64,000 bases of DNA from Pedomonas sp051304405 (GCF_051304405.1 NZ_JBPPGG010000001.1:620001-684000); one strand, 5' to 3'; positions 1 to 9,818 are shown, counted from the stretch's first letter. Notes: generated from the letters alone by a model not told the origin. A program made the numbers and translations.

Positions 1-24
1 CTTGCCCTATCTAATGCGCGGAGC

Positions 25-98
25 GCGGGTATGATGTAATGGTAGCCTGCCAGCTTCCCAAGCTGGACGCGCGGGTTCGATTCCCGCTACCCGCTCCA
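25..98 (+). tRNA. tRNA-Gly (anticodon CCC)
   Basis: The sequence folds as a complete cloverleaf. A 7-bp acceptor stem pairs 25-31 with 88-94, the discriminator is T95, and the CCA end is encoded at 96-98. The anticodon stem pairs 50-54 with 62-66 around a 7-base loop TTCCCAA, which puts CCC at positions 34-36, so it reads GGG glycine codons. The T-arm carries the usual GGTTCGATTCC. No second tRNA is adjacent. Confidence 0.95.
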
Positions 99-156
99 TC
101 TGCTCCCCTTTTCCGCGCGCTGTCTTCGCAGCGCGGTTTTCCCCAAAGCACCTTCG

Positions 157-672
157 TCAAAGCACCTTCGTCATGTAGGCCGCGTCCGCGCCGTAGCTGG
201 CCAGTTTCTGCTGCCAGTGCGGGCTGTCCACCGGCGCGAAGCCCCGGGCGCGCCAGAAGCCGCCCGAGTTGTTCACCGCCACCAGCGCCATGGTCGCCAG
301 ACCGGCCGCGCGGGCGCGCGCTTCCAGCAGCCGCACCGCCGCTGCCCCGGCCTGCATCCCGCGCGCGGCGGGTAGCAGGGCGAGGTCGTGAATGTAATAG
401 ACCCGCGCCGCCCCCTCCGGCGGCAGGCGGCCCAGCAGGGTGTTGAGCGGCGGCACCGAGTCCGCCGCCCACGGGTGGGTGAGGGTGTAGCCGATCACCG
501 CACCGTCCCGCCCCTGGCGCAGCACGAAGCAGCCTTCGGGGCAGAGGGCGAATCGCTCGGCGAGCACCGCCCGGTCCTCCGGGAAGGCGGGGTGCACCAC
601 ATCGGCCACGGCGGCGATGGCGTCGACGTCCGCCGCCGTCATCGGCTCCCAGCGGGCCGGGGGCGGCGTCAT
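157..672 (-). CDS. GNAT-family N-acetyltransferase
   Basis: A 171-residue protein with the fold signature of GCN5-related acetyltransferases. Strand beta4 reads VYYIHDLALLP (about 91-101), followed by an acetyl-CoA loop R-G-M-Q-A-G (104-109), a helix, and a C-terminal 'NNSGGFWRARGF' segment typical of motif B. GNAT enzymes transfer an acetyl group from acetyl-CoA to an amine; the substrate cannot be read here. Its ATG lies one base beyond the stop codon of the upstream transporter gene on the same strand, so the two are probably cotranscribed. Family sure, function open. Confidence 0.85.
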   Translation of the reverse strand: MTPPPARWEPMTAADVDAIAAVADVVHPAFPEDRAVLAERFALCPEGCFVLRQGRDGAVIGYTLTHPWAADSVPPLNTLLGRLPPEGAARVYYIHDLALLPAARGMQAGAAAVRLLEARARAAGLATMALVAVNNSGGFWRARGFAPVDSPHWQQKLASYGADAAYMTKVL

Positions 673-673
673 C

Positions 674-1999
674 TCAATTCTCTGCCAGCGGCTTCAGCGG
701 GATGAGCGCGACCAGGCTGATGACGCCCGCCGCCGCGAGATACAGGCCGACCGGCATCAGCCCGCCCTTGGCGGCCAGCACCTGCGCGATCATCGGGGTG
801 AGCGAGCCGCCGATGATGCCGCCGATGTTGAAGGTCATGGACGCGCCGGTGTAGCGCACGCGGGCCGGGAACAGGCTGGGCAGGAACGCACCCAGCGGGC
901 CGTAGACCAGCCCCATCACGAACAGCGCGAGGCTGAGGTAGAGGAAGATGGCGAACAGCGAGCCGCTGCCGAGCATGGGCGCCATCAGCAGCCCGGCAGG
1001 GACGGTGAGGATGCAGGCGGTCATCAGCACCAGCCGGGGGTTGGCGAAGTCCGACCACACGCCCGCCAGCACGATGCCCACCGCCATGAACAGGATCGCC
1101 CCCAGCATCACCTGGAGGAAGGCCTCGCGCCCGTAGCCGAGCGTCGTGGTGCCGTAGCCGAGGATGAACGCGGTCGAGAGGTAGAACAGGGCGAAGCAGG
1201 AGACCACCGCGAAGGTGCCGCCGATCAGCGCGCGCGGGTGCTGGCGCACCACGGCCGCCAGCGGCACGCGCTCGGGCGGGGCTTCCTGCAGCGCGCGGGC
1301 GAAGGCGGGGGTTTCGGCGAGGCGCGTCCGCACCCACAGCCCGAGGAAGACCAGCACGGCGCTGAGGACGAACGGGATCCGCCAGCCCCACCGCACGAAG
1401 TCGTCCTGGCTCAGCGCCAGCCCGAGGAGGAGGAACAGGCCGTTGGCGGCGATGAAGCCCACCGGCGCGCCGAGCTGGGGGAACATGCCGAAGCGGCCCT
1501 TCCAGCCCCTGGGGGCGTTTTCCACCGCCAGCAGCGCCGCGCCGCCCCATTCGCCGCCGAGGCCGAAGCCCTGGCCGAAGCGCATCAGGCAGAGGAGCAC
1601 GGGGGCGAGCCACCCGGCGGTCTCGTAGGTGGGGAGAAACCCGATGGCGACGGTGGAGCCGCCCATGATGAGCAGCGAGGCCACCAGAGTCGACTTGCGG
1701 CCGATCTTGTCGCCGAAGTGGCCGAAGGCGACGGCGCCGATCGGCCGGGCGATGAAGGCGACGCCGAGGCTGGCGTAGGCGGCCAGCAGTTGCAGCGACG
1801 GGTTGTGGGAGGGGAAGAACAGCGGCCCGAACACCAGCGCGGCGGCGGTGGCGTAGATGTAGAAATCGTAGAACTCGACCGCCGTGCCGGTGAGGCTTGC
1901 GCCCAGCACCCGCCCGGTCGGATTGACCGGTGCCTCCCCGGCGGCCCCGGCCGCCCGGTTTTCCGTTGCAACGTCCTCGCTTACGCCTGCTGACGACAT
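674..1999 (-). CDS. MFS transporter, metabolite:H+ symporter (MHS) type
   Basis: A 441-residue inner-membrane protein of the major facilitator superfamily with about 12 hydrophobic segments. The N-terminal 'GTAVEFYDFYIY', the loop motif 'GHFGDKIGRK' and 'RFGQGFGLGGEWGGA' are typical of the ProP/KgtP-like MHS subgroup, which moves small organic acids or osmolytes with protons. The ATG at 1999 is preferred over an upstream in-frame start at 2074 because a GGGGAAACAGGG stretch precedes it and the 25 extra residues look non-coding. It is followed immediately by the GNAT gene. The substrate is unknown. Confidence 0.85.
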   Translation of the reverse strand: MSSAGVSEDVATENRAAGAAGEAPVNPTGRVLGASLTGTAVEFYDFYIYATAAALVFGPLFFPSHNPSLQLLAAYASLGVAFIARPIGAVAFGHFGDKIGRKSTLVASLLIMGGSTVAIGFLPTYETAGWLAPVLLCLMRFGQGFGLGGEWGGAALLAVENAPRGWKGRFGMFPQLGAPVGFIAANGLFLLLGLALSQDDFVRWGWRIPFVLSAVLVFLGLWVRTRLAETPAFARALQEAPPERVPLAAVVRQHPRALIGGTFAVVSCFALFYLSTAFILGYGTTTLGYGREAFLQVMLGAILFMAVGIVLAGVWSDFANPRLVLMTACILTVPAGLLMAPMLGSGSLFAIFLYLSLALFVMGLVYGPLGAFLPSLFPARVRYTGASMTFNIGGIIGGSLTPMIAQVLAAKGGLMPVGLYLAAAGVISLVALIPLKPLAEN

Positions 2000-2354
2000 C
2001 CCTGTTTCCCCACGTTGAGAAGCCCGAGAGCCTTGACCCCTCCCATGGCCGGGGTCAAGAGCATCCGCACACAATCCTGTCCTCCTCCCACCCGTTTCCG
2101 GTACAAAGCGGCCAGACCACCCCCGCCTTCCCGCAATTCCGTTTCAAGGGGAACGCAGAAGGGGGGGAACGCAAAGGGGAAGGGAAAGAGGCCGCCCCGG
2201 CATTCAGCCCTGCGACCAGGCGCGAACGGTCTACGACCACGGCAAGGCTGACGCCCGCATCCGGGCGTGCCACACTCTTTATCTGGAATAATGAACGACT
2301 TTTGATCGCTCCCGGTCCTCGTTTGCGCCCCACTCAAATCGTAGCTACAATAAA
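2000..2354. other. Intergenic region between divergent transporter and brnTA
   Basis: No gene seen. It holds the upstream region of the minus-strand transporter and, at the right end, the promoter for the plus-strand toxin-antitoxin pair. A short hairpin, CGCCCG-CATC-CGGGCG, lies near 2250-2266 without a T tract. The AT content rises towards 2280-2355. Confidence 0.5.
2323..2351 (+). promoter_or_regulatory. Putative sigma-70 promoter of brnTA
   Basis: TTGCGC (2323-2328) and TACAAT (2346-2351) are separated by 17 bp. The 8-bp palindrome GTAGCTAC (2341-2348) overlaps the -10 box and could be a half of an autoregulatory BrnA operator (inference). The -10 box ends only 3 bp before the ATG at 2355, so a transcript would start at or just after that codon. 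Confidence 0.45.
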
Positions 2355-2395
2355 ATGGTCAAGGTTGTTTTGACCCGGCCAAAGACGCCGCGAAT

Positions 2396-2632
2396 GTGGT
2401 CAAGCACGGCATTTCCCTTGCCCGGGCCGCCGACATGGACGTGCTGGCAATTGTGGAGGATGATCGGCGGGTCTACGGCGAAACCCGGCTGCGCGCCTTT
2501 GGTCTTGTGGACGGCAGGGCGCACGGCCTTGTGTTCACCGAACGGAATGGCCTCATTCGGGCCATCAGCCTGCGCCGGGCGCATGCGAAGGAGTTGAGGC
2601 GCTATGTCGAGCAAGCCACCGATCGACAGTGA
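2396..2632 (+). CDS. brnT: BrnT-family ribonuclease toxin, apparently frameshifted at its N-terminus
   Basis: The body matches BrnT toxins, small RelE-fold ribonucleases: 'KHGISL', 'EDDRRVYGETR', 'AFGLVDGRAHGLVFTER' and 'IRAISLRRAHAKELRRY'. In this frame the first possible start is the GTG at 2396, giving 78 residues, short of the usual 90 or so. The missing start lies in another frame: ATG at 2355 reads MVKVV, and one extra T in the T4 run at 2368-2371 would join it to FDPAKDAANVVKHGI, the classic BrnT beginning. Either the gene is truncated or frameshifted, or the read lost one T. It overlaps brnA by 29 bp, as is normal for this pair. Confidence 0.75.
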   Translation: MVKHGISLARAADMDVLAIVEDDRRVYGETRLRAFGLVDGRAHGLVFTERNGLIRAISLRRAHAKELRRYVEQATDRQ

Positions 2633-2858
2633 CAATCCCGAATGGACGCGCGCCGATTTCGAGCGGGCGGTCAAGACCGGCGGCGCGCCGCTGGGTGAGG
2701 CCGTGAAGATGTTCCGCCGGGCGCGGGGCCCGCAGAAAGCGCCGACCAAGGTGCAGGTGACGCTGCGGCTCGACCGGGACATTGTGGAGACGTTTCGCGC
2801 CACCGGCCGCGGCTGGCAAAGTCGCCTCAACCAGACGCTCCGCAAGGCGATGGGCTGA
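2604..2858 (+). CDS. brnA: BrnA-family antitoxin
   Basis: An 84-residue antitoxin of the BrnA (DUF4415) family. The N-terminal half ('SDNPEWTRADFERAVK') is the toxin-contact region and the C-terminal half ('KVQVTLRLDRDIVETFRATGRGWQSRLNQTLRKAMG') is the DNA-binding domain. BrnA neutralises BrnT and represses its own promoter. It is intact, so the locus could still act as an antitoxin even if the overlapping toxin gene is damaged. Confidence 0.88.
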   Translation: MSSKPPIDSDNPEWTRADFERAVKTGGAPLGEAVKMFRRARGPQKAPTKVQVTLRLDRDIVETFRATGRGWQSRLNQTLRKAMG

Positions 2859-2869
2859 CCGCCCTGCCC

Positions 2870-3277
2870 TCAGGCCCTGGTGCAGCCGCCGCCGCTGGCC
2901 AGGTCTTCCAGAATGGGGCAGTCGGGCCGGTCGTCGCCGTGGCAGTGGGAGGCGAGATGCAGCAGCGTCCGGCGCATGGCCTCCAGCGCCTCGGCCTTGC
3001 GGCGCAGCTCCTCCGCCCGCGCCAGCGCCAGCGCCTTCACGTCCGCGCTCGCCCGGCCCTTGTCCTGCCACAACGCCAGCAGCTGGCCGATCTCCTCGAT
3101 GGAAAAGCCCAGATCCCGCGCCCGCCGGATAAAGGCAAGGCGGTGCACGTCCTGTGCGCTATAGTCCCGATAGCCGGACTCCCGCCGCGCCGCCCGGGGG
3201 ATGAGACCGATCTCCTCATAGTGGCGGATCATCCGCTGCGACACGCCCGAGGCCTTCGATGCCTGCCCGATGTTCAT
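2870..3277 (-). CDS. cueR: Cu(I)-responsive MerR-family regulator CueR
   Basis: A 135-residue MerR-family activator. The N-terminal winged helix (MNIGQASKASGVSQRMIRHYEEIGLI) is followed by a dimerisation helix and a metal loop with C112 and C120 separated by seven residues, the spacing and numbering of CueR. CueR binds Cu(I) and remodels promoters with overlong 19-bp spacers. The ATG at 3277 is chosen because the domain starts exactly there; the 21 upstream residues are low-complexity. It lies 118 bp downstream of copA on the same strand, with a terminator-like repeat between them. Confidence 0.92.
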   Translation of the reverse strand: MNIGQASKASGVSQRMIRHYEEIGLIPRAARRESGYRDYSAQDVHRLAFIRRARDLGFSIEEIGQLLALWQDKGRASADVKALALARAEELRRKAEALEAMRRTLLHLASHCHGDDRPDCPILEDLASGGGCTRA

Positions 3278-3333
3278 GGCTTCCCGTCCTTGCTTTGCCC
3301 CCGTCCTTCCTCGCAGAGCCGCGCCCGACACCC

Positions 3334-3388
3334 CGCGCACGGCCCGAAAAACGACAAGGGGGTCGCAGGGGAATCACGATCCCCCTGC
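3334..3388 (-). repeat. Intergenic repeat, copy A (terminator-like)
   Basis: A 55-bp sequence just after the copA stop codon, nearly identical to copy B at 5995-6050. Its core is AGGGGGATCGTGATTCCCCT on the minus strand, a hairpin followed within 20 bases by GTCGTTTTTC. Position, symmetry and T run suggest a transcription terminator shared by two neighbouring genes. Confidence 0.6.
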
Positions 3389-3395
3389 AAACCTC

Positions 3396-5909
3396 TCAAT
3401 TCTCCCGCCCCGTCACGGGCTTCCACCGGCTCAGCGTCAGGGCGTTCATCATCACGCTGACGCTGGAGGCGGCCATGGCCGCGCCCGCAACCACCGGGCT
3501 GAGGAGCCCGGCGGCCGCCAGCGGCAGGCCGACGACGTTGTAGACAAAGGCCCAGAACAGCCCCTGCCGGATCTTGGCGTAGGTGCGCCGGGAGAGGGCG
3601 ATGGCGTCGGCCACCAGCCGGGGGTCGCCGCGCATCAGGGTGATGCCCGCGGCTTCCATGGCGACGTCCGTGCCCGATCCCATGGCGATGCCCACATCCG
3701 CCGCCGCCAGCGCGGGGGCGTCGTTGAGGCCGTCGCCCACCATGGCAACGGTGCGCCCTTCGCCGCGCAGGCGGGCAACCACCTCGGCCTTGCCGTCGGG
3801 CAGCACGCCCGCGATCACCGCGTCCAGCCCCAGCTGGCGGGCGACGGCCTCGCCCGCGGCCCGGGAGTCGCCGGTCAGCAGCACGGTGCGGATGCCCGCC
3901 GCGCGCAGCGCCTCGACCGCCGCGACCGCGCCCGGCTTCAGGGTATCGCCGAAGGCGAAGAGCGCGAGGAGCCGGGGCGTCTCGCCCGCCTCCGCCAGCC
4001 AGGAGACCGTGCGCCCGTCGCCCGCCAGCCGTTCCGCTTCCGCCTGAAGGGGGGAGATTTCGACGCCGGCCTCCGCCATCAGCCGCGCGCTGCCGAGGAG
4101 GAGCCGCTGCCCGCCGACCGTGCCCGCGACGCCCCGGCCCGGAAGGGCGCGCACGTCGGTGGCGGGCGGCGGGGCGAGCCCCCGTTCGGCGGCGGCGCCT
4201 GTGACCGCGCGGGCGAGCGGATGCTCGCTGCCGCGCTGCACGCTGGCGGCAAGGCGCAGCACCTCGGCTTCCTCCGCCCCCTCGGCCGGGCGCAGCGCCA
4301 CCAGCGCCGGCTTGCCTTCGGTCAGCGTGCCGGTCTTGTCGAACAGCACCGTGTCCACCCGGTGGGCGACTTCGAGGCTTTCCACGTCGCGAATGAGCAC
4401 CCCGGCCCGCGCTGCCCGGCCGGTGCCCACCATCACGGCGGCGGGTGTGGCGAGGCCCAGCGCGCAGGGGCAGGCGATTACCAGCACGGCGACCGCGTTG
4501 AGCAGCGCCGTCTCCGCGTCCGCGCCCGCCAGCAGCCAGCCGGTGAAGGTGACGAGCGCGAGGCCCAGCACCACCGGCACGAAGACCGCGCTCACCCGGT
4601 CGACGAGCCGCTGCACCGGCGCCTTGCGCCCCTGTGCCGCCTCCACCAGCCGGACGATGCGGGCGAGCAGGGTCTCCGCCCCCACCGCCGTCACGCCGAC
4701 GACCACCCGGCCCGCGCCGTTGATGGCCCCGCCCGCCACCCGGCTGCCCACGGTCTTGTCCACCGGCAGGCTCTCGCCGGTGAGCAGGCTTTCGTCAGCC
4801 GTGGTCGCGCCTTCGAGGAGGACGCCATCGACGGGGAAGCGCTCGCCCGGGCGCACCTCCACCCGGTCGCCCACGCGGATGCGGGAGACCGGCACATCCT
4901 GCGCCTCGCCGTCCGGGCCGAGGCGGCGCGCCGTCTCCGGGCGCAGGGCGGCGAGCGCGCGAATGGCCGCGCCTGCCTGCCGCCTGGCCCGGCCTTCCAG
5001 CCATTTGCCGAGCAGCACCAGCGCCACCACCACCGCCGACGCCTCGAAATAGAGGGAACCGTGCCCGCCGTGGCGCAGCAGCTCATAGACGCTGAGCCCC
5101 CACGCCGCCGAGGTGCCGATGGCAACCAGCAGATCCATGTTGCCCGTGCCTGCCCGCACGGCGGCCCAGCCCGCCCGGTAGAAGCGCGCGCCGAGCCAGA
5201 ATTGCACCAGGCTGGCGAGCAGCAGCTGCACCCAGCCGTTCAGCATCCCGTCGAAGCCGAGCGGCTGCACCAGCATGGGCCCGACGAGGGGCGCGGCGAG
5301 CAGCAGGGCGAGCGCCGCGTGCCACCCCTCCCGCCGCGCGGCGGCCGCCCGGGCGGCCTCGCGCCCCGCCTCGGCCTCGGCCGCTTCCTCAAGCGCGGGC
5401 GGAACGGTTGCCCGGTACCCGGCCTCGGCAACCGCCGCCACCAGCGCTTCGGCGGTTACGTCCGGCCCCGCCAGCACCCGCGCCGTCTCCGCCGCCAGGT
5501 TGACGCTGACCTCCCGCACGCCGGGCACGCGGGCCAGCGCCTTCTCCACCCGCGCGACGCACGAGGCGCAGGTCATGCCCGCCACGTCCAGATGGAACGC
5601 GCGCTCATCCGCCCCGGCGTCGCGCGCCGGCTCCGGGGCGGCCGCCCTGTCTTCCGCCCCCTCATCAGGGACAACGGCCACCGCCACCGCGACCGCCGCC
5701 GGATAGCCCGCCGCCGTCACCGCGCTGGCCAGCGCCGCCGCCTCGAGCCCCGCGCCGCGCACCGTTGCTGCCCTGGCGGCGAGATCGACCGTCACCTCCA
5801 CGACGCCCGGCGCCTCCCGCAGCGTGCGCTCCACCTTGCGGGCGCAACCGCCGCAGGACATGCCCTCCACGCGCAGGCGCACCGTCTCGCTTGCTGCAAC
5901 CTCGGCCAT
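3396..5909 (-). CDS. copA: Copper-exporting P1B-type ATPase CopA
   Basis: An 837-residue inner-membrane ATPase that exports Cu(I). Two N-terminal heavy-metal domains carry GMSCGGC (C19, C22) and GMTCASC (C114, C117). Membrane helices follow, then the ion-site CPC (480-482), the phosphorylation motif DKTGT (D524) and the hinge GDGLNDAPAL. The ATG at 5909 is supported by AAGGAG six bases upstream; the longer frame to 5963 runs into the operator. Its promoter has a CueR-type operator, and cueR lies just downstream, so copper induction is likely. Confidence 0.95.
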   Translation of the reverse strand: MAEVAASETVRLRVEGMSCGGCARKVERTLREAPGVVEVTVDLAARAATVRGAGLEAAALASAVTAAGYPAAVAVAVAVVPDEGAEDRAAAPEPARDAGADERAFHLDVAGMTCASCVARVEKALARVPGVREVSVNLAAETARVLAGPDVTAEALVAAVAEAGYRATVPPALEEAAEAEAGREAARAAAARREGWHAALALLLAAPLVGPMLVQPLGFDGMLNGWVQLLLASLVQFWLGARFYRAGWAAVRAGTGNMDLLVAIGTSAAWGLSVYELLRHGGHGSLYFEASAVVVALVLLGKWLEGRARRQAGAAIRALAALRPETARRLGPDGEAQDVPVSRIRVGDRVEVRPGERFPVDGVLLEGATTADESLLTGESLPVDKTVGSRVAGGAINGAGRVVVGVTAVGAETLLARIVRLVEAAQGRKAPVQRLVDRVSAVFVPVVLGLALVTFTGWLLAGADAETALLNAVAVLVIACPCALGLATPAAVMVGTGRAARAGVLIRDVESLEVAHRVDTVLFDKTGTLTEGKPALVALRPAEGAEEAEVLRLAASVQRGSEHPLARAVTGAAAERGLAPPPATDVRALPGRGVAGTVGGQRLLLGSARLMAEAGVEISPLQAEAERLAGDGRTVSWLAEAGETPRLLALFAFGDTLKPGAVAAVEALRAAGIRTVLLTGDSRAAGEAVARQLGLDAVIAGVLPDGKAEVVARLRGEGRTVAMVGDGLNDAPALAAADVGIAMGSGTDVAMEAAGITLMRGDPRLVADAIALSRRTYAKIRQGLFWAFVYNVVGLPLAAAGLLSPVVAGAAMAASSVSVMMNALTLSRWKPVTGREN

Positions 5910-5948
5910 GTTCCGCTCCTTGACGCTGACGCTTGGGGACTGGCCTGC

Positions 5949-5979
5949 ACCATCCACCCTCACATCATGTCAGAGTCAA
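5949..5979 (-). promoter_or_regulatory. CueR-type copA promoter with 19-bp spacer and embedded palindrome
   Basis: On the minus strand, -35 TTGACT (5979-5974) and -10 GATGGT (5954-5949) are separated by exactly 19 bp, the hallmark of MerR-activated promoters. The spacer and -35 carry a near-perfect 21-bp dyad at 5956-5976 (half ACTCTGACAT, partner ATGTGAGGGT, two mismatched position pairs besides the centre). The copA start codon lies 40 bp downstream. The cueR gene nearby makes CueR the obvious ligand (inference). Confidence 0.75.
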
Positions 5980-5994
5980 GCGGGACGGACTCCT

Positions 5995-6050
5995 CGCGCA
6001 CGGCCCAAGAAAACGACACGGGGATCGCCGGGGGATCACGATCCCCCTGC
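5995..6050 (-). repeat. Intergenic repeat, copy B (terminator-like)
   Basis: A second copy of the repeat at 3334-3388, lying 28 bp past the stop codon of the ABC exporter gene. The minus strand reads GGGGGAT-CGTG-ATCCCCC (a perfect 7-bp stem), then a C-rich stretch and TCGTTTTCTT. It separates the ABC gene from the copA promoter. Confidence 0.6.
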
Positions 6051-6078
6051 CCCATCCCATCCCTTCCCTCTCCCCTGT

Positions 6079-7944
<1,866 letters not shown>

Positions 7945-8168
7945 GCCGCCTGTTCCTCCCGACCCTGCCGCGAGCGCCGCGAGTCGAATCGGGGGGTGAG
8001 TCTCTCCCGGCCCCGCGGCGCTGCGCCAGTCTAGGGCGGCGCGGCGGAAGTCCTGCGACTATTTTCGGGTTATTTTATTCGGATTACCGCGCCGCTGTTT
8101 TGCCCGGGGTTTCGGCAGGAGCCCAAAGACGGGGCACAAAATGACTATTTTTTAGTCAACATTTTCTG

Positions 8169-8197
8169 TTGCACATACTTTGTGCATTCTCTATAAA
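8169..8197 (+). promoter_or_regulatory. Sigma-70 type promoter for candidate small RNA
   Basis: TTGCAC (8169-8174) and TATAAA (8192-8197) are spaced by exactly 17 bp. The spacer contains the inverted repeat TGCACA...TGTGCA (8170-8186). No open reading frame begins within 300 bp downstream, and an intrinsic terminator follows. Confidence 0.6.
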
Positions 8198-8203
8198 AAA
8201 ACC

Positions 8204-8341
8204 CGTAGCGCTTCTCACCTGAGAGCGCCGCATCTCCCCTCCCGGTGCTTCGGCGGTTTCGCCGGATGACCGGACCAAAGCGAACTAGACACCGCCGCTT
8301 CGCCTGTCACCTCCCCGATAGACGAAGCGGCGGATTTTTTT
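8204..8341 (+). ncRNA. Candidate trans-acting small RNA with anti-Shine-Dalgarno stretches
   Basis: About 138 nt between a good promoter and a strong intrinsic terminator, without a plausible reading frame. Three stem-loops are visible: GCGC/TCTC with loop ACCT (8208-8228), CGGCG-GTTT-CGCCG (8251-8264) and the terminator stem (8292-8333). C-rich stretches complementary to ribosome-binding sites are exposed: CTCCCCTCCC between stems 1 and 2 (about 8234-8243) and CACCTCCCC in the terminator loop. This layout resembles alphaproteobacterial regulators such as AbcR or CcsR, but no homology is claimed. It could instead be an attenuated leader of the downstream REC-EAL gene. Confidence 0.5.
8292..8341 (+). 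terminator. Intrinsic terminator
   Basis: An 11-bp perfect stem, CCGCCGCTTCG (8292-8302) with its complement at 8323-8333, has a 20-base loop and is followed by ATTTTTTT. It lies 176 bp before the next start codon. Confidence 0.85.
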
Positions 8342-8517
8342 ACCTCTCCGGCAAATAAGCATCCTCCCGGGAACGGACGGCCGCCTTGTTCGCTCCGTGA
8401 AGGGACTGTGCGCCTTGGTCACAAGGAGCGCACCAGCCCTGCTGCGCGGCTGATCCGGGCCAGCCCCGGACCCCGGGCCAGCAGCGGGCCGGCACCGGGA
8501 AGGGAAGTTTCACACGT

Positions 8518-9786
8518 ATGGCCCCGCCGCCCACCGACCAGCGGAACACCGACACGCCCACCAACGGCTCAACAGGCACGTCCGCGTCCGCACCGCCGGA
8601 CACCGGAACGCCGGACACCAGAACCCTGCGCATCCTCATCGTGGACGACGACCCGGACATCTGCGCCGAGCTCGCCAGCATGCTGGAGCTGCGGGGCCAT
8701 CAGGTGCGGTGGATCACCAACCCGCACCAGCTGGAAGACCTGGAGACCTTCGATCCGCAGATCCTGATCCTCGACCTCGGCCTTCCCTCGCGCGACGGCT
8801 TCGAGATCATCAGCACGCTGCCGCTCCATTTCCCCGGCGCCCAGCTCATTGTCTCCAGCGGCCACGACACCCGCATCATCCGGGCCGCCGCCCGGCGGGC
8901 GGAGACCCGGGGCGTGCGGGTGCTGGGCACGCTGCGCAAGCCCTATCCGCCCGGAGCGCTGCTGCGGCTGCTGCTCGCCTATGCGCCCTCCAGACCGGCG
9001 CCTCCGGCGGTGCAGGCACCCCAGACGCGCCCGGCCGACCGGATCGCGGACCTGCTGACGCCCGACACCCTCGACACCTCCCTCGCCGTCGCCTTTCAGG
9101 AAAAGCGGGATCTCTCCACCGAGGAAATCCACGGCTACGAGGCCCTGCTGCGCAGCCGCCTGCCCGGCTATTCCAACCCCGAGCTGTTCTTCCGCCATGA
9201 CGTGCCGCTCGACCTGCAAATCGCCATCACCACCCTTGTGATCGAGCGGGCGCTGGCGTCGGCGGCGCGACTGCTCGGCGCGGACAGCACCGCCGGCGGC
9301 CTCATCTCCGTGAACTGCACGCCGGACATTCTCTGCCACCCCCAGTTCATGAGTCAGGTGGAGATCCTTCTGACCGCCCGGCCGGATGTCATCGACATTC
9401 TCGCCATCGAGATCACCGAGCACAACACGCTGGAATCGGCGGACGACATCATGGCCGCCGCCGGGCGGCTTTCTGTCCGTGGCTTCCAGATCGCGCTCGA
9501 CGACTTCGGCATCGGCATCAACAACTTCGACTCGCTGCTCAATCTGCACTGCGAGGAAGTGAAGATGGACAAGAAGATCTTCTGGCAGTTCTTCGCCAAC
9601 CGCGACAGCGACAGCATCGCCCGGGAGGTGATCCGCTACTGCCACGAGCGCGGCGTGCTGGTGACCATCGAGGGCATCGAGACGCGCGAGCACCTGTCCT
9701 ACGCGCTCGATCTGGGCGCGGACTTCGGCCAGGGCTTCCTCTGGGGCCGCCCGGAAGTTCCCCCCTCCGCCAGCCTGCTGTCCTGA
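8518..9786 (+). CDS. Response regulator with REC and EAL (c-di-GMP phosphodiesterase) domains
   Basis: A 422-residue cytosolic two-domain protein. After a disordered Pro/Thr-rich leader, the receiver domain (about 37-155) has the acidic pocket IVDDDPD (41-47), phospho-acceptor D86 and K141. The EAL domain (about 175-415) begins with YEALLR (E208-A-L) and keeps the catalytic markers VNCTPD, EITEHN, LDDFGIG, KMDK and TIEGIE, so it should hydrolyse c-di-GMP. No histidine kinase is adjacent. Upstream are a terminator and a small-RNA candidate. The start could be somewhat later, because the leader is low-complexity. Confidence 0.9.
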   Translation: MAPPPTDQRNTDTPTNGSTGTSASAPPDTGTPDTRTLRILIVDDDPDICAELASMLELRGHQVRWITNPHQLEDLETFDPQILILDLGLPSRDGFEIISTLPLHFPGAQLIVSSGHDTRIIRAAARRAETRGVRVLGTLRKPYPPGALLRLLLAYAPSRPAPPAVQAPQTRPADRIADLLTPDTLDTSLAVAFQEKRDLSTEEIHGYEALLRSRLPGYSNPELFFRHDVPLDLQIAITTLVIERALASAARLLGADSTAGGLISVNCTPDILCHPQFMSQVEILLTARPDVIDILAIEITEHNTLESADDIMAAAGRLSVRGFQIALDDFGIGINNFDSLLNLHCEEVKMDKKIFWQFFANRDSDSIAREVIRYCHERGVLVTIEGIETREHLSYALDLGADFGQGFLWGRPEVPPSASLLS

Positions 9787-9818
9787 CGCGCCGCGCCCGG
9801 AGCTGCCTCGACGCCTCC

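Larger units (their letters stand above)
7945..8517. other. Intergenic region upstream of the ABC exporter and REC-EAL gene
   Basis: No protein gene is visible. The right half contains a promoter, a probable small RNA and its terminator (separate entries). At 8142-8158 TGACTA and TAGTCA flank five T residues, a symmetric site 10 bp upstream of the small-RNA -35 box that could be an operator. Confidence 0.5.

Noticed and set aside
25..98. tRNA-Gly as the attachment site of the accessory element
   Set aside because: It lies 48 kb from the element, no integrase is adjacent and no repeat of the tRNA 3' end was noticed near 47.5-48.1 kb.
8142..8158. TGACTA-T5-TAGTCA as a terminator
   Set aside because: The T residues form the loop rather than a tail, and no gene ends nearby. 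It may be an operator, but the evidence is too thin for a separate feature.
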